A DNA stretch of 64,000 nucleotides from Glossina fuscipes (GCF_014805625.2 NW_023998432.1:7495520-7559519), one strand, 5' to 3'. Counted from the stretch's first letter, positions 37,882 to 49,121 are shown. The notes: generated from the letters alone by a model not told the origin. Program-made: numbers and translations.

Positions 37882-40019
37882 ATTGCTATGCGATCCCATA
37901 CAAGAGCTTCCATAAAAAGTAGGTTTTTGTATGGCAGTAAGGTTCAATTGTCAAAACTTTATGATGAAAATAGGTGAACAACAATAGGGTCTTTGACAAT
38001 AAAAATCAATTTGTGAAATATAGGTTATTCCTACTTTGGACCGCCTACAATACGCTCCCTAAAATAGGCTCCCATGATAAATATGTATATAATATATGTT
38101 TATAATTTTATCACAAAAAACAAAAGCAAAGACGTCAGGTTCAAGTTCGATAAAACATTGAAAGTGCTTCCGCGTGGACATTGAAAATGGACCATATCGG
38201 TTAAATGCAAGGTGCACAATAAAACGTAAACAGAACAAATTTCCACATTGTTTCTGTAAGAGATCCTCCAAAGCTTCGTTTTCCTTAAATTTTTTATTTT
38301 AAGCTAAAGCTGGTGAGTATAAAAGATTCGACCACAGCTGAGGAAAAAGGAAGCTTCAGAGACCCTATAGAGTATACATATTCTTTATCAACATAAATTC
38401 TCAATTTATTAAGCCATGTCTGTGCGCTTATGTGTCTTTGTGGCCTGTATTGCAGAAGTTGGAAATTTTTGTATGCAGGTTAGTATTGAACATGGGCTAA
38501 ATTGGTCAGACCGCAAGTCCGCAGTAAGGCGTGGGCTGAACGCAACTCGACTTTTCTAAACAAAAATTTATGGGTTTTTTTAATCATTACTCACAAATTA
38601 TAAAAGATAGAAATTTACAAATGATTAAAGTTTCTTTTTTTTTTACTTTTTTGACGTTTTATAAATATTAGTTATAAGGTAAACAAGTCAAAATGTTTAA
38701 AACTATTTTGTACATTTCTTAAATGAAGATGTATTATCTGACTAAAAATTCGTTAATTTTAAAATAAATATGGTTTTCACCGCGACCTGGTAGATTAATT
38801 TTTTCGTAATAATACCAGCGATATGACTATCAAATGAAAGAATTTGGGGAGTAAAAGTGGGCTAGGTAAGTGTGTTAATTATGGTGGCCGTCACGATGTA
38901 GTGGCTGAACTTTTGAGTTACAATACGGTTGATATGGGTATCATATAAACGGATTTGGAGAGTACAATGTGACAAATAAGTGTGTTCATTTTAAATTAAT
39001 TATGGTGGACTTAGTTTTTGTCTTAACAATATCTTTTAGTGAAGTAAAAGAAAAGAAATAAATTTTGTCTCATTCATTTTTTTATGACAATTAATAAAAG
39101 CATGGGACGCCAAAGCTTTTAATGGTAGTAGGTATACGAGGTTCGGTCCAATGAAACTAAGACTTTAAGCTTTATTAGGGTTTTTTTTTTTTTTTTTTTG
39201 ATTTGAAGTATAAGCAGAGCGAAAATAAGATATAATATTTGGAGCTTTCGTACCTTTTAACTTGCATTGCAGAAGTGGACCGACTTCTATTTCAAACTGT
39301 GGCTATACAAATTATAATACGAGGTTATTGAAACCCAACAAGTTTTCTGTCTTGAACGTAATTTCGAAATAAACGCATCTTCTCTCTTCAGCTTATACTT
39401 CCATACTTCGTTTTATATCAACTTTCACTTTTCTATTACTATCACCGGTATTCGTGAATGCATATGTAATTAGAACATAAGAAATAATAATTCAATATAT
39501 AAAAGGGTGAACATATATAACACTTTCCAACATACCAAACTTATTTATAGATAAAAAAGAAACTCTAATATAATTACAGGAGCATCACTATCTTCTAATG
39601 TCTTATTAACATTTTGTTAGAACTTACCAGTAAAATTCTATATACAAAATTGATATATAAAATTGGGAAATAATGTACTCTAAATCGGCATGCTGTTGGG
39701 CCAAGATGTCGAATTTTTGAGCGGTAAGACTTTTAACGTAAGGCCAGTAAGTACAACTATGCTCGCTGCAGTCACCGTCCGTGGTAAACCAATCGTTGGT
39801 TTTCTCCATAATCTTATCAAATTTAGATCCCTAATATGTAATTTATGTTTAGTTTTATAATATTCTGCTGTATTCATTTTATATTCCTACCGATGTATTT
39901 ACAGTAAAGTAATTAATAATAATATAATAGAAATAGAGGGTGTTTACAACTCATATGTGATATAAAAGATTGGATAAAACATTTGAAATATATATATATA
40001 TATATACATGTAATATATA
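37882..40019. other. Intronic sequence, nothing recognised
   Basis: Includes a T run at 39181-39199 and TA steps just before 40020. The short frames (61-70 codons) have no motif. Confidence 0.4.
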
Positions 40020-40989
40020 TGTAACGAGTCTTCTTTGGCTGGTTAGAACACAGCCACTCCAAGGCTCCTTCCAAGAAAATTTATAAGAAAAGTCTTGGAT
40101 TTCGGGGGGTGTTCTTAAGTTGCTTTTATTTGTATACGAGGTGAACAGCGATTTGTAGAGGGTTGGGAGGGAGCCAGCGAGGTGACGTAGCTGCCTTGGC
40201 TCCCTGGGCCAACGATTTGCCCCTAACGGTCTCTAGTTGGCTTATGTCAACAAAAAAGAGAAATAGTCCTCGGTCCTTCAGAGATGGCGATTAAGCTGAA
40301 CAAATCCATCCCCTATCCGTAAAAAAAACTACTCTTAAACGGTCACTTGTCCAATTGTCCGTAAACACTTACCTTAGGCGACTATGACACAATTGAAAGA
40401 TTTCGTGTGATGAGACGCTCTTTTATAGTCGAAGTCTCGCTCGCTTGTTCCATTACAAACATGTTCTGTGTATTGAGGTATTATACTTATACGTATGCTT
40501 AACTTAGGTTAGTTACGACTTGTATGAAACGACTTATACATAACTTAATACTAAAGCTCTCTTACGTGCCCACTTATGTCTACCTGCCCATATGCCTATT
40601 CTTCTGTTCGTTTCCCTGTGATTGTTGATTTAGGTACCAAATCGCCTGATTTTGTTAACCGTAAGGTATGTGAGTGCTATGCTTACAATATTTTGCTTCG
40701 ACACGTTTTTTTTCCCTTTATGTTTCTATCCTACGAATACCTTGCATGCGTTTCTACAGCCTTATACATTTTATGTAAAGTTAGTGTATTTTTCTGTTTA
40801 TGTGTGTTTATACATGTTTCATGCTCGTATGTGCTTCTATCTTTTGTACATAGGTGTTTATACATGTGCGGGTGTTTTTGTAAGGCCTATACATTTTTAT
40901 ATACATTGTTATATGCGTTTCTACAGTATTTGCGGTATGCTTATGTTACATATGTTTGTACTCCATTTGTGGGAAGTCTATGCGGGTAA
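40020..40989 (-). repeat. 3' LTR of the gypsy-like element
   Basis: Begins TGTAACGAGTC on the + strand. It is shorter than the other LTR: it lacks an 85-base class insertion after GAGGTGAC, a copy of the GGCGATTAAGCTGAAC block and one copy of a roughly 130-base tandem duplication in U3. A TATA-like TTTATAG (minus strand CTATAAA) is at 40422-40428. The sharp size difference means this LTR pair has diverged by several indels since insertion, or that the two LTRs come from different copies. Confidence 0.88.
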
Positions 40990-41429
40990 CGATTTCTTAC
41001 CTTCTGTTAGAGCCAGAGGCGGATGATCCAGCGCCCTACCCAGAGGTGTTCAGTTTTTCGCGCGGACGGAGGAACTGGACTGAAAGTTACTAGGGACTAC
41101 GAGTAGATATTTAAGCGGACGGACGGTTATTAGTTAGAAAGCAAAACGCTTCCTTACATCCGCCCCTCGCTTCGGGAGAGTAAAAAGACACGGACTGCAT
41201 CCCCCCAGGAAGTCATACTACCGACCTTTGCGAATTACTTTTACATGTTTTACCTCTGAGATGTATATCTATTACTTTTTCCCAGCGGCGAGTGTAGGCC
41301 GATGATGCTGCTGCTGCAGCTGTTGGGCTCGTACTTGGGGGTGGTAATGTGCTGATCGTTACGTTGATGTTACTGCTGTTGTAATTGCTGCTGCCGTTGA
41401 TTTACCTGCTTTTGGGGATGTGTCGTGTT

Positions 41430-41637
41430 GAGGCTGCACATGCTGCTGATGAATTATCTGCTGTGGGTGTTGTGAAGTGTCGAGACTGCACATACTGCTG
41501 ATCATTTGTCTGCTGCGGGTGATGTGAAGTGTCGAGACTGCACATGCGGCTGATGATTTGTCTGCTGTGGGTGATGTGAAGTGTCGAGGCTGCACATGCT
41601 GCTGACGATTTCCGTTGATCTTATTTCCTGTTTTAAA
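41430..41637. repeat. 52 bp minisatellite inside the LTR element
   Basis: Four unit starts at 41430, 41482, 41534 and 41586, exactly 52 bases apart, each beginning GAGGCTGCACATG or GAGACTGCACATG, continuing with CTGCTGAT..TTTGTCTGCTGTGG and ending GTGAAGTGTC. The last unit is incomplete. On the minus strand one frame stays open through it (41595-41359), giving a repeating peptide with Ser, Gln and His, but since 52 is not a multiple of three each unit is read in a new frame. Confidence 0.88.
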
Positions 41638-41735
41638 TATATGCTTTCCACAAGATTTTCCTCATGTTCTTTTTTCCTTGACCTGATTTTTTCCTATGGT
41701 TTTCTCGATGTATATCCAACGATTTTTCCTGATTG

Positions 41736-41737
<2 letters not shown>

Positions 41738-41767
<30 letters not shown>
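41738..41767. repeat. (TA)n microsatellite
   Basis: A near-perfect TA run of about 30 bases, located between the two minisatellites of the LTR element. Confidence 0.9.
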
Positions 41768-41776
<9 letters not shown>

Positions 41777-41832
41777 TTTATATATTTTTTTATATCTTTC
41801 TTTTTTGACATTTTCTTTCCTATCTTTTTTCC

Positions 41833-42090
41833 GATGTTCTTTTTTTTGTATTCTCTTTGATATTCTTCGTTTTTTTTTACGCAATGTTCTTTTTTTTTGT
41901 ATTCTCTTTGATTTTCTTAATGTGTTTTCCGCAATGTTCGTTTTTTTGTATTTGCTTTGAATACCTTAGTGTTTTTTTTCCGCAATGTTTTTCTTCGTGT
42001 TCTTTTCGCAATGTTTTTTTCTTTCTTTGTATTCTCTCTGACTTTCTTAGTGTTTTTTCGCAATGTTCTTTTTTTGTTCTTCATATTTCT
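41833..42090. repeat. 50 bp purine/pyrimidine-asymmetric minisatellite
   Basis: Units start with AATGTTC-like sequence at 41833, 41883, 41933, 41984, 42010 and 42062; the first three steps are 50, 50 and 51 bases, one unit is short (26) and one is 52. A typical unit reads TTTTTTTGTATTCTCTTTGA, then TTTTCTTAGTG and TTTTTTCGCA. The + strand is almost pure pyrimidine. The minus strand therefore encodes Lys/Arg/Glu-rich peptide, and the wider tract reaches from about 41760 to 42255. Confidence 0.82.
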
Positions 42091-42237
42091 TTTGCGTGTG
42101 TTTTTTTTCCCATGTATGTAATACTTTCTTTGACATCTTTTTTTTGTGGTTTTTTTGAGACTTGTTTTCCAAAATATACGTTCGCAAGAATTTTCTTATG
42201 TCTTTTTTTATGGAATCTTCTTTCGAATTTGTTTTCT

Positions 42238-42849
42238 TCACCTTTTTTTTTTTCCTAGACGGCTCACCACCCCATACTTGTGCTGCAAACGGTTTGGAAT
42301 TGGGTCACCCTTGTGCAGCGGTAACCATTTATCTGGTTGGTTGTGCAAGACGTGTGTTTGTTTCGATGCATCGGTCCACTGCTCCATAGTGGTGCTGGTA
42401 CCGTAGAAGTTGTTAGGTGACGGTGATGCTAACTTGTTAAATTGCCCTTGCCTCGGGCAATGATGCAAACACAGTCCGCTGTTGTTAATATTATGTTTAG
42501 GGCTATTATCGTTGTTTTTGCCTGCTTTGGACTTCTTGTCCTTTTCGTTCTTGTTAGTTTTCCTGGACGCCGTGATCGTGATCATAGTGCCTCCTCCTGT
42601 AGTAAAGCTTTGCAATACTTCGAACGCTCTTGCTGGTTTCGCTGTTGCATGTCTGACCCTTTCCTGGGTTACATATTTAGGCCTTGGAAAATCGGACCTA
42701 GTTGTTGCCGCTTTGGCTGCTATGTTCCCTGTTGTTAAGGGCATTGTTCTTACCGTTCGGACCTCTGTTGTCCTTCCTAATGCGTTCGTTTGGGTCTGCT
42801 TTGATGGGCTTATAGCCATTGGATCCGGTGTGGGAGAGCTTTCGGGCAC
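42238..42849 (-). CDS. 203-codon ORF of unknown function in place of pol
   Basis: Open frame downstream of the protease, on the same strand as gag. The product would be very hydrophilic and basic (SRKTNKNEKDKKSKAGKNND, ending VVSRLGKKKR) with a Thr/Ala-rich amino half. LCLHHCPRQGQF near residue 125 and WLPLHKGDPIPNR near the end are the only structured-looking parts. I see no RT, RNase H, integrase or envelope motif and no signal peptide. It may be a remnant of the protease-RT linker that was expanded, or a novel ORF of a non-autonomous element. A 207-codon + strand frame opposite it (42482-43105) is a shadow. Confidence 0.4.
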   Translation of the reverse strand: MPESSPTPDPMAISPSKQTQTNALGRTTEVRTVRTMPLTTGNIAAKAATTRSDFPRPKYVTQERVRHATAKPARAFEVLQSFTTGGGTMITITASRKTNKNEKDKKSKAGKNNDNSPKHNINNSGLCLHHCPRQGQFNKLASPSPNNFYGTSTTMEQWTDASKQTHVLHNQPDKWLPLHKGDPIPNRLQHKYGVVSRLGKKKR

Positions 42850-42900
42850 GGCTGATGCTCGACTTACCTTAGCCGCTGCCGTTGCTGTGGGTGTGCTGTT

Positions 42901-43314
42901 TCAACTGCTTAACTTCACGGAATTTCCGGGTACGGTCAACTCAGCGACTGTTTTCGCCAGGAAGGCCACACCCAGGGTGAAGTGGTCGATGCTTCTTCTC
43001 ACCACCAATAGCTCCAGATTAAAGGACATAACGCCTATCGTCACCTCTACCGTTATGCTACGTTTGCTATCTTGTGATGGGCCGTCTACCATTCGAATGG
43101 TGTAGCTTCTCGTCTGAGAATGTGTTATGTGTGGGATGAACCCGATGAAATCTTCGCGAATGATGCTTCTGGTAGCCCCCGTGTCCACAACGCCTGTTGT
43201 CGCTAGGCCTCCAATGGTGAGGGAGGCTACCAGGGAGCTTCCGGTCATTTCCATAGTTTTTGGCGCCGCATCTGGCGGCGGTTTCCTTCGTTCTATCGAT
43301 TCATACACTGTCAT
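42901..43314 (-). CDS. Retropepsin-type aspartic protease domain
   Basis: A 137-codon open frame. The active-site motif VVDTGATRSIIREDFIG is at residues 42-58 and supplies the catalytic Asp in D-T-G. Strand segments follow (SYTIRMVDG, SITVEVTIGVMSFNLELLVV) and the helix before the second half reads TLGVAFLAKTVAELTV. In active elements the protein cleaves the Gag-Pol polyprotein as a dimer. The frame itself is intact. A stop follows GNSVKLSS, so it cannot be continued into a polymerase, and no RT sequence exists between here and the 3' LTR. Confidence 0.83.
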   Translation of the reverse strand: MTVYESIERRKPPPDAAPKTMEMTGSSLVASLTIGGLATTGVVDTGATRSIIREDFIGFIPHITHSQTRSYTIRMVDGPSQDSKRSITVEVTIGVMSFNLELLVVRRSIDHFTLGVAFLAKTVAELTVPGNSVKLSS

Positions 43315-43329
43315 ACCTCATGCTTGTTT

Positions 43330-43510
43330 ATGTTGACCGGCGGTTTGTCGGCAGCAGTCCTTTGTCAGTACGCCCGGACGGCCGCAATCCCAACAGAATA
43401 AGACATGCTGATTACGGCAGTCGCGAGCCAGGTGGCCTGGTTGGGCACATCGCCGACAGATATTTCTGCTGGCACTGCCGGTATTCATCTAGCTCGGGGC
43501 GTTCTCTTTT
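43330..43510 (-). pseudogene. Gag zinc knuckle region
   Basis: On the minus strand a CCHC knuckle CRRCAQPGHLARDC is followed by CWDCGRPGVLTKDCC, in which the position of the expected His is occupied by Val, so the second knuckle is probably dead. The segment links capsid to protease and binds the packaged RNA in active relatives. Confidence 0.75.
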
Positions 43511-43538
43511 GGTGGACGGGGTATACCTGATGTTTCTC

Positions 43539-44290
43539 TCAAGAGTGGCGCCATTGCTGTTGGGGTATGTCTCCAAAGCGTTCTTCCAGAACTATAATCT
43601 CATTTAGATCTTTGCTAGAGGTGTCCCCGAAGAAAAGTTGATACTCCCTACAACTGTTTCGGGCGATTCTGTCCAGCCTCTGTTGTGTCGTGTAGTTTAG
43701 GTGCCGCATCAAGTCCTGCAGGCGTAGCGCGTAATCCCTGAATTTTTCGCCGACTAGGTGGAATGTCTGTCGCACCTGGTCGTCTAACCGCTCGAGGTAT
43801 CGGGTGGCCAAGAAGAATTTGATAAATTCCTGCTTGAACTCCTGCCACCCTGCCCATACCTTCCGGTTATTCCGGTATCATTCAGCAACTCCATGATTAC
43901 CCGCGGCATGATGTCCGGGGGCAGGTCGTATACTTCACACAATTCTTCTATGCGTGCGATGAATTCCAGTGCGCAGCTCTCGCCCTCGTAGCGCACTGAA
44001 CATTTGTAGATTCGGTCAATGGCCGCGCCACCCGAAATCTGTTCCTGTACGTTGCGCTTGGGTCTTGCACCTCGCCCTGTGCCTTCTGACATTTGCAGCA
44101 TTCTTGGCGCGTTCCGCATCTCCTCGACAGTACCCTTTGTATCCAGGTCGAGCGATCCGCAAATGTCGCTCAACTCCTCCTTCCGCAGGCTGTATAACTA
44201 TGATGTTTTCACCATGCTGGTTGTCCTTCCTTATCTCTGTCTCCATAAGCTCACGACTTGCTCGCTCACTATCTTTCTCTTTGATCCGAA
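43539..44290 (-). pseudogene. Gypsy-like gag (capsid), frameshifted
   Basis: The capsid begins in one frame with AIDRIYKCSVRYEGESCALE, FIARIEELCEVYDLPPDIMP and RVIMELLND. It shifts at about 43865 to a second frame with VWAGWQEFKQEFIKFFLATR, then YLERLDDQVRQTFHLVGEKF and CREYQLFFGDTSS. This is the retrotransposon gag fold of Ty3/gypsy elements, which assembles the particle. An upstream 116-codon frame (44016-44366) covers the leader and the start in another frame. At least one frameshift and an internal loss near the join make it unable to give a full Gag. Confidence 0.8.
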
Positions 44291-44291
44291 G

Positions 44292-44309
44292 GTCCGTGCT
44301 CGGGCGCCA
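44292..44309 (-). other. Primer binding site, tRNA-Lys-like
   Basis: Read on the minus strand, two bases after the end of the 5' LTR: TGGCGCCCGAGCACGGAC. It differs at two of eighteen positions from the complement of the 3' end of lysine tRNA, as I remember that sequence. This fixes the orientation and confirms an LTR element. Confidence 0.75.
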
Positions 44310-44311
44310 CT

Positions 44312-45535
44312 TGTAACGAGTCTTCTTTGGCTGGTTAGAACTCAGCCAATCTAAGGCTCCTTCCAAGAAAATTTATAAGAAAAGTCTTGGATTTCGAGGG
44401 GTGTTCTTAAGTTGCTTTTATTTGTATACGAGGTGAACAGCGATTTGTAGAGGGTTGGGAAGGAACCAGCGAGGTGACCCGACGAACGATTTGATGCACA
44501 CGTGGTTAGAAGTTTTCTTTTCTCGTACTATCGCGGACTTCTGCAAAAATGGATACGTTGCTCGTGTCGTAGCTGCCTTGGCTCCCTGGGCCAACGGTTT
44601 GCCCCTAACGGTCTCTAGTTGGCTTATGTCAACAAAAAAGAGAAATAGTCCTCGGTCCTTCAAAGATGGCGATTAAGCTGAACCAATCCATCCCCTATCC
44701 GTAAAGTCAATAGTCCTGTCAGTCCTGCAGGGATGGCGATTAAGCTGAACAAATCCATCCCCTATCCGTAAAAAAAACTACTCTTAAACGGTCACTTGTC
44801 CAATTGTCCGTAAACACTTACCTTAGGCGACTATGACACAATTGAAAGATTTCGTGTGATGAGACGCTCTTTTATAGTCGAAGTCTCGCTCGCTTGTTCC
44901 ATTACAAACATGTTCTGTGTATTGAGGTATTATACTTATACGTATGCTTAACTTAGGTTAGTTACGACTTGTATGAAACGACTTATACATAATTTAATAC
45001 TAAAGCTCTCTTACGTGCCCACTTATGTCTACCTGCCCATATGCCTAACCTTCTGCTTGTTTCACTGTCGTTGCTGATTTAGGTACCAAATCGCCTGATT
45101 TGTTAACCCTTAGGTGTGTGAGTTCTAGACTCGATATGGTTGTATGTATGCCTATTCTTCTGTTCGTTTCCCTATTATTGCTGATGTAGGTACCAAATCG
45201 CCTGATTTTTTTAACCGTTAGGTATGTGAGTGCTATTTTGCTTCGGCACGGTTTTTTTTCCCTTTATGTTTCTATCCTACGAATACCTTGCATGCGTTTC
45301 TACAGCCTTATACATTTTATGTAAAGTTAGTGTATTTTTCTGTTTATGTGTGTTTATACATGTTTCATGCTCGTATGTGCTTCTATCTTTTGTACATAGG
45401 TGTTTATACATGTGCGGGTGTTTTTGCAAGGCCTATACATTTTTATATACATTGTTATATGTGTTCTTACAGTATTTGTGTAAAACTTATGTTACATATG
45501 TTTGTACTCCATTTGTGTGAAGTTTATGCGGGTAA
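44312..45535 (-). repeat. 5' LTR of the gypsy-like element
   Basis: Near-identical to 40020-40989 except for three extra blocks: about 44478-44560, about 44700-44760 (a duplication of the GATGGCGATTAAGCTGAAC block) and about 45045-45180 (a tandem duplication containing GGTACCAAATCGCCTGATTT). Read on the minus strand, U3 lies above 44880 and R-U5 below. Confidence 0.88.
44871..44877 (-). promoter_or_regulatory. LTR TATA box
   Basis: On the minus strand the sequence GACTATAAAAGAGCG lies about 25-30 bases before TCATCACACG, a plausible start region. About 50 bases further downstream a perfect donor AAG|GTAAGT appears (minus strand, near 44816-44824), so a spliced subgenomic message or fusion into downstream sequence is possible. 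Direction agrees with the gag and protease frames. Confidence 0.6.
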
Positions 45536-48500
45536 AATGCAAATAAAATTAGTAAATATATAAATAAAATACACAATTTACGTAAAGATATATGTAATAA
45601 TATACAATATAATTTTTTTAACAATAAAAAATTTTGTAATATATCTTCGTACGAAAATTTTCTTTGAAATTTACCAAAGCATTTGGCGAACATAAATTTT
45701 AAAATTTTCAATGTTAAATAAACAATGACAAGGAAACAGATTGTATTTGCTACATAGCCACCTGCTGTTTGGTCTTTCGTCGTACTCACAAACTTGTATG
45801 CATACCGTAATTCATATTCATATGAAAACATAGAATTATGTATGCTTCTGTTTCGCAAACGTTTGAATGGGACGTCATATCAAGAAATCATTAATAGAAT
45901 CGGTGCCCATACAAGCAGTAAGAATGAAAGAGCCAGCATACAAATGGCTGCTGATTAACAGCGTTACGACTGTTATTGATAATAGATAACCAAAATGCAT
46001 CCAAGAATCTCCTAATCTCAATCTTGAACAATCTTGAAAGTTGGAACATCTATCTACTCCGTTGTCTCTGGTAATACCATCGTTAAGGTAATCTAATTCT
46101 GTTTCCGTTTATCCGATGCGAAATTTTATGACAGTCATGCCAACCACATTACAACAAATAAACCCACTCACTCGAAATTTCAATTGTTTAAATCTTTTCT
46201 AAGACTAAAATCCTAAAACGACATAAACCGGCATAGAAAACGGATTAAAAATGTTGTTCAAAGAAACAGGTGTGACGCTTATATTAGAAACGCACATTGT
46301 AAATGAAAATAGGAGACACTAAATGAAAAATGGAACACTTCCGGAACACAGTAAATCGCTTAAAATAATAATTTTAATAAAGAATAATTTTTACTTTATG
46401 AAGCGAAACTTACGTAGTCCCAACCAGCCGCAACGCTCCAGCCCTTCAATCGCCGATGTCAAAAAAACTTAGGCCAAAGTAATAGCTAGTAGAAAATAAA
46501 ATTTTGTTATATACACTTTTTATTTATTGAAAAAGAAAAGGTCTTATTATGTAAGCTCCGCCATTAAACATCCTACACCTCTCTGTCTAACGCAATTTCT
46601 AATTTATTTTCGTGAGAAAATATCAAAGACTATACCCTACATCCAAGCAAGGACATACTTTCCATGAGAGCCTTTACTAAATAGTACACTTTGCTGCCAC
46701 AAAAACGTTTAGTTTTCATGAGAATCCTCCTACTATGTGAGGTCAACAAAATAGACCTACATGGTCCAACTTTGCTACGAATAACTTTTATGTCGAAATA
46801 CTGTTCTGGACAAATTTTTTTCATGAAATGTGGAAAGTCAGACCGTTTCGCATCGGTGACCTCTATAATCTCTTTAATTCTCCGTTTTGTATTGTTATTT
46901 ATTTTGTTTTAAGTTTTTATTTTTTGATTGTTATGAATATTAGTAAAAGGCATGAACTTAAGGTTGAAAATCCATAGCCTTATTAGCTCTATGGAGCCGC
47001 GGCACTAAAAAAAGTAATAACTAAACATTCAAGACGATTTGAGTCGATTTTTAAATATTGTAGACAAGCTTAACCCCTTGTCACATGATTTGACCCGGTA
47101 TATGATCTACTAAGTGTAATATTAACGCGTGGAGTAAAAGAAGGAAAGGCACATTGCTGCATATGTTATTTTAATATGATGAAATGATTTTTGAATATAA
47201 ATTACTTATCACCCTTAGATCCCTATTGTCCACTTTCCATCTATACAAATCACATGCATTTTTGACCAAACGTACCGCATGAATTTAGGCAATAACAAGC
47301 TGTAAATAAAAAAAATCTATGTGCATATATGATTCTCTAATGTTGGTTACAACCTATGGATGATAATATGTTTATTTATGTTCCCTTGCATTAGCTTCTC
47401 AAAAACATTAAGACTGATTCATAGACTTTTCAAATATGTTTTCAATCAAGTGCCCAAACACTTAGAGGTGTTTCAGGCGAATGTAAATTTACTGTTAAAA
47501 TCAAGCTTAACAGACAAAGCAATGAACCTAAAGTTATCCGTTGTATGACTTCTGGCTTCGCAAAATTATTTGAATTCTTTTTATGACCTTAAACATTACG
47601 GACAATTTTGTCAAACTAATACATAAGTTACATGAATAAACGAGGACTTTCTTAAAGAAGAAGTTTAACATATACACGCGTCGCTCGTATGTCACGGTTG
47701 CTTTTTACCACGCTGAATCGAAACCCTGCTATACAAATCCTTTTTATTTATTTATTTGTTTATTGAAACTAAAATATAATATGGAATTTTTTTTCTGAAG
47801 GTTGACAAACACCGCGTTATACAAAGGTCGCCAGTATCATATTGGTATGTTATATTGTTGCATTAATACTAATTAAACGGAAAGCCGTGTTTGTCAATTT
47901 TTTGACAGGTGAATAGCATATATATTTTTTCTCTAAAAGAGATGCTTAGCTACAGCGAGAAAAGCAGAACAATCTTTGACGACCTGATCCGAGTCACGAC
48001 AATCGCTTCTATTAATAATTTAAAATGGAAATTAATTGACTTGGATCATGGACAGAAGGGGAGCAAAATAAATTTCACGTCAATTGAAGTAAAATAAACA
48101 AAAAGGATATAATCACCCTCAAGCGCCTCAAAATTAAACAAAAATTCATTTCATCAGAATGTGGAACCACTTGCCCTATCCAGCTGGCTAAATACTTACT
48201 GAGATGTGTGTCCTTTTCCCTCTCCTTTAATCCTTCTCTTCCGTTTCTTATTTCTTTCTCTGTCTGTCTCTCTCTTTCTCTGTCTCGTTTTCTGTCTCCA
48301 GGCAAGATAAGAAAATATTTCAATTTATGAACGGTTTGGTTTAAGTCAAAATTAAGTTCATTTGCGACGGTGTTCGCAATTAATTACCAAAAAAGGCGGA
48401 CGATAATTTCAGCTAGCGATGCACGTTGCTTTGTGTGGAACATATTTGATGTTTCTCGTGAAAGTACCTGGAATGCGTTTTCTATTATTACAAAATGTTC

Positions 48501-49120
48501 ATTTTTAACTTATACAGCTATTGACGTTCACAAGTAAAGGTAGGTATATGTATATAAACCTACGATACTGGAAACTGAATTATATCTGGTTCATACAATT
48601 CTATTGTTTTTCAACGTTCTAAACTTTTTTTTGTAAGCAGTCGCATAAAACCGACATATTAACATGGCAGCGTAGCAGCTTATGGGAACAGTTACCGCAT
48701 CAAATATGTAACAGAATTGATGTATGTCAGTTTCTCCACACTTGATTTCCTTTGTTTTGTGTTTGTGTACTATATACTTGCTTGCGTTATGTATTGATGT
48801 GTCCGCAATGACAAGCACATACAATTTTTAAAGGATTTTTTATTCCCAATGAAAATGCATACTATTTGTCAGCAAAAAGAGAAAAAAATGGAAGAACAAA
48901 CATTTTATTCAATTCTAAATGAGTGAATTAACTAAACTTTGCCAGTTATCCAACCAACCACAGACGAGAATCGAATTGAAATATGTTTAAAGCATTATCA
49001 AGGGGTTGTAAAATCTGCGACGGCGCGTACTCACTCTTAATCCACACACACACGTGCGTAGATAGGCGTGCATATACATGTGCAGAGACGAACGCAAGCA
49101 TAGACATATGCACTCACATT
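45536..49120. other. Intronic sequence with a polypyrimidine tract
   Basis: No coding similarity recognised. A C/T-rich tract is at 48195-48300 and an ATTT-type run at 47740-47765, which looks like a LINE tail on the minus strand but has no recognisable LINE body beside it. Confidence 0.45.
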
Positions 49121-49121
49121 C

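Larger units (their letters stand above)
40020..45535 (-). mobile_element. Ty3/gypsy-like LTR retroelement lacking RT and integrase
   Basis: Two long direct repeats (40020-40989 and 44312-45535) enclose gag, a zinc knuckle and an aspartic protease on the minus strand, then a 203-codon ORF of unknown function and two minisatellites where RT and integrase should be. A primer binding site lies two bases inside the upstream LTR. Transcription is on the minus strand, so the 44312-45535 copy is the 5' LTR. No target duplication is visible next to the assumed ends (TA-rich on the left, AATGCAAAT on the right), so the outer borders may be imprecise or the element rearranged. It sits in the acj6 intron, antisense to the gene. 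Confidence 0.85.

Noticed and set aside
39130..39330. ACGAGGTT-type strings at 39137 and 39320 as possible transposon ends
   Set aside because: The strings are short, in the same orientation and without a matching inverted partner or coding content.
40411..41026. Tyr/Phe/Cys-rich frames of 124-137 codons in the LTR
   Set aside because: The same frames recur at 45230-45563 because the LTRs are repeated; they lie in non-coding U3 and show no family motif.
42482..43105. 207-codon + strand open frame
   Set aside because: It lies opposite the protease and the 203-codon ORF of the LTR element. Its Val/Leu/Ala-rich composition is what the reverse of those frames gives; the real coding strand is minus, as the primer site, gag and TATA box show.
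47740..47770. ATTT repeat resembling the tail of another minus-strand LINE
   Set aside because: No LINE 3' UTR or coding sequence follows it on the minus strand, so it was left as a simple repeat.
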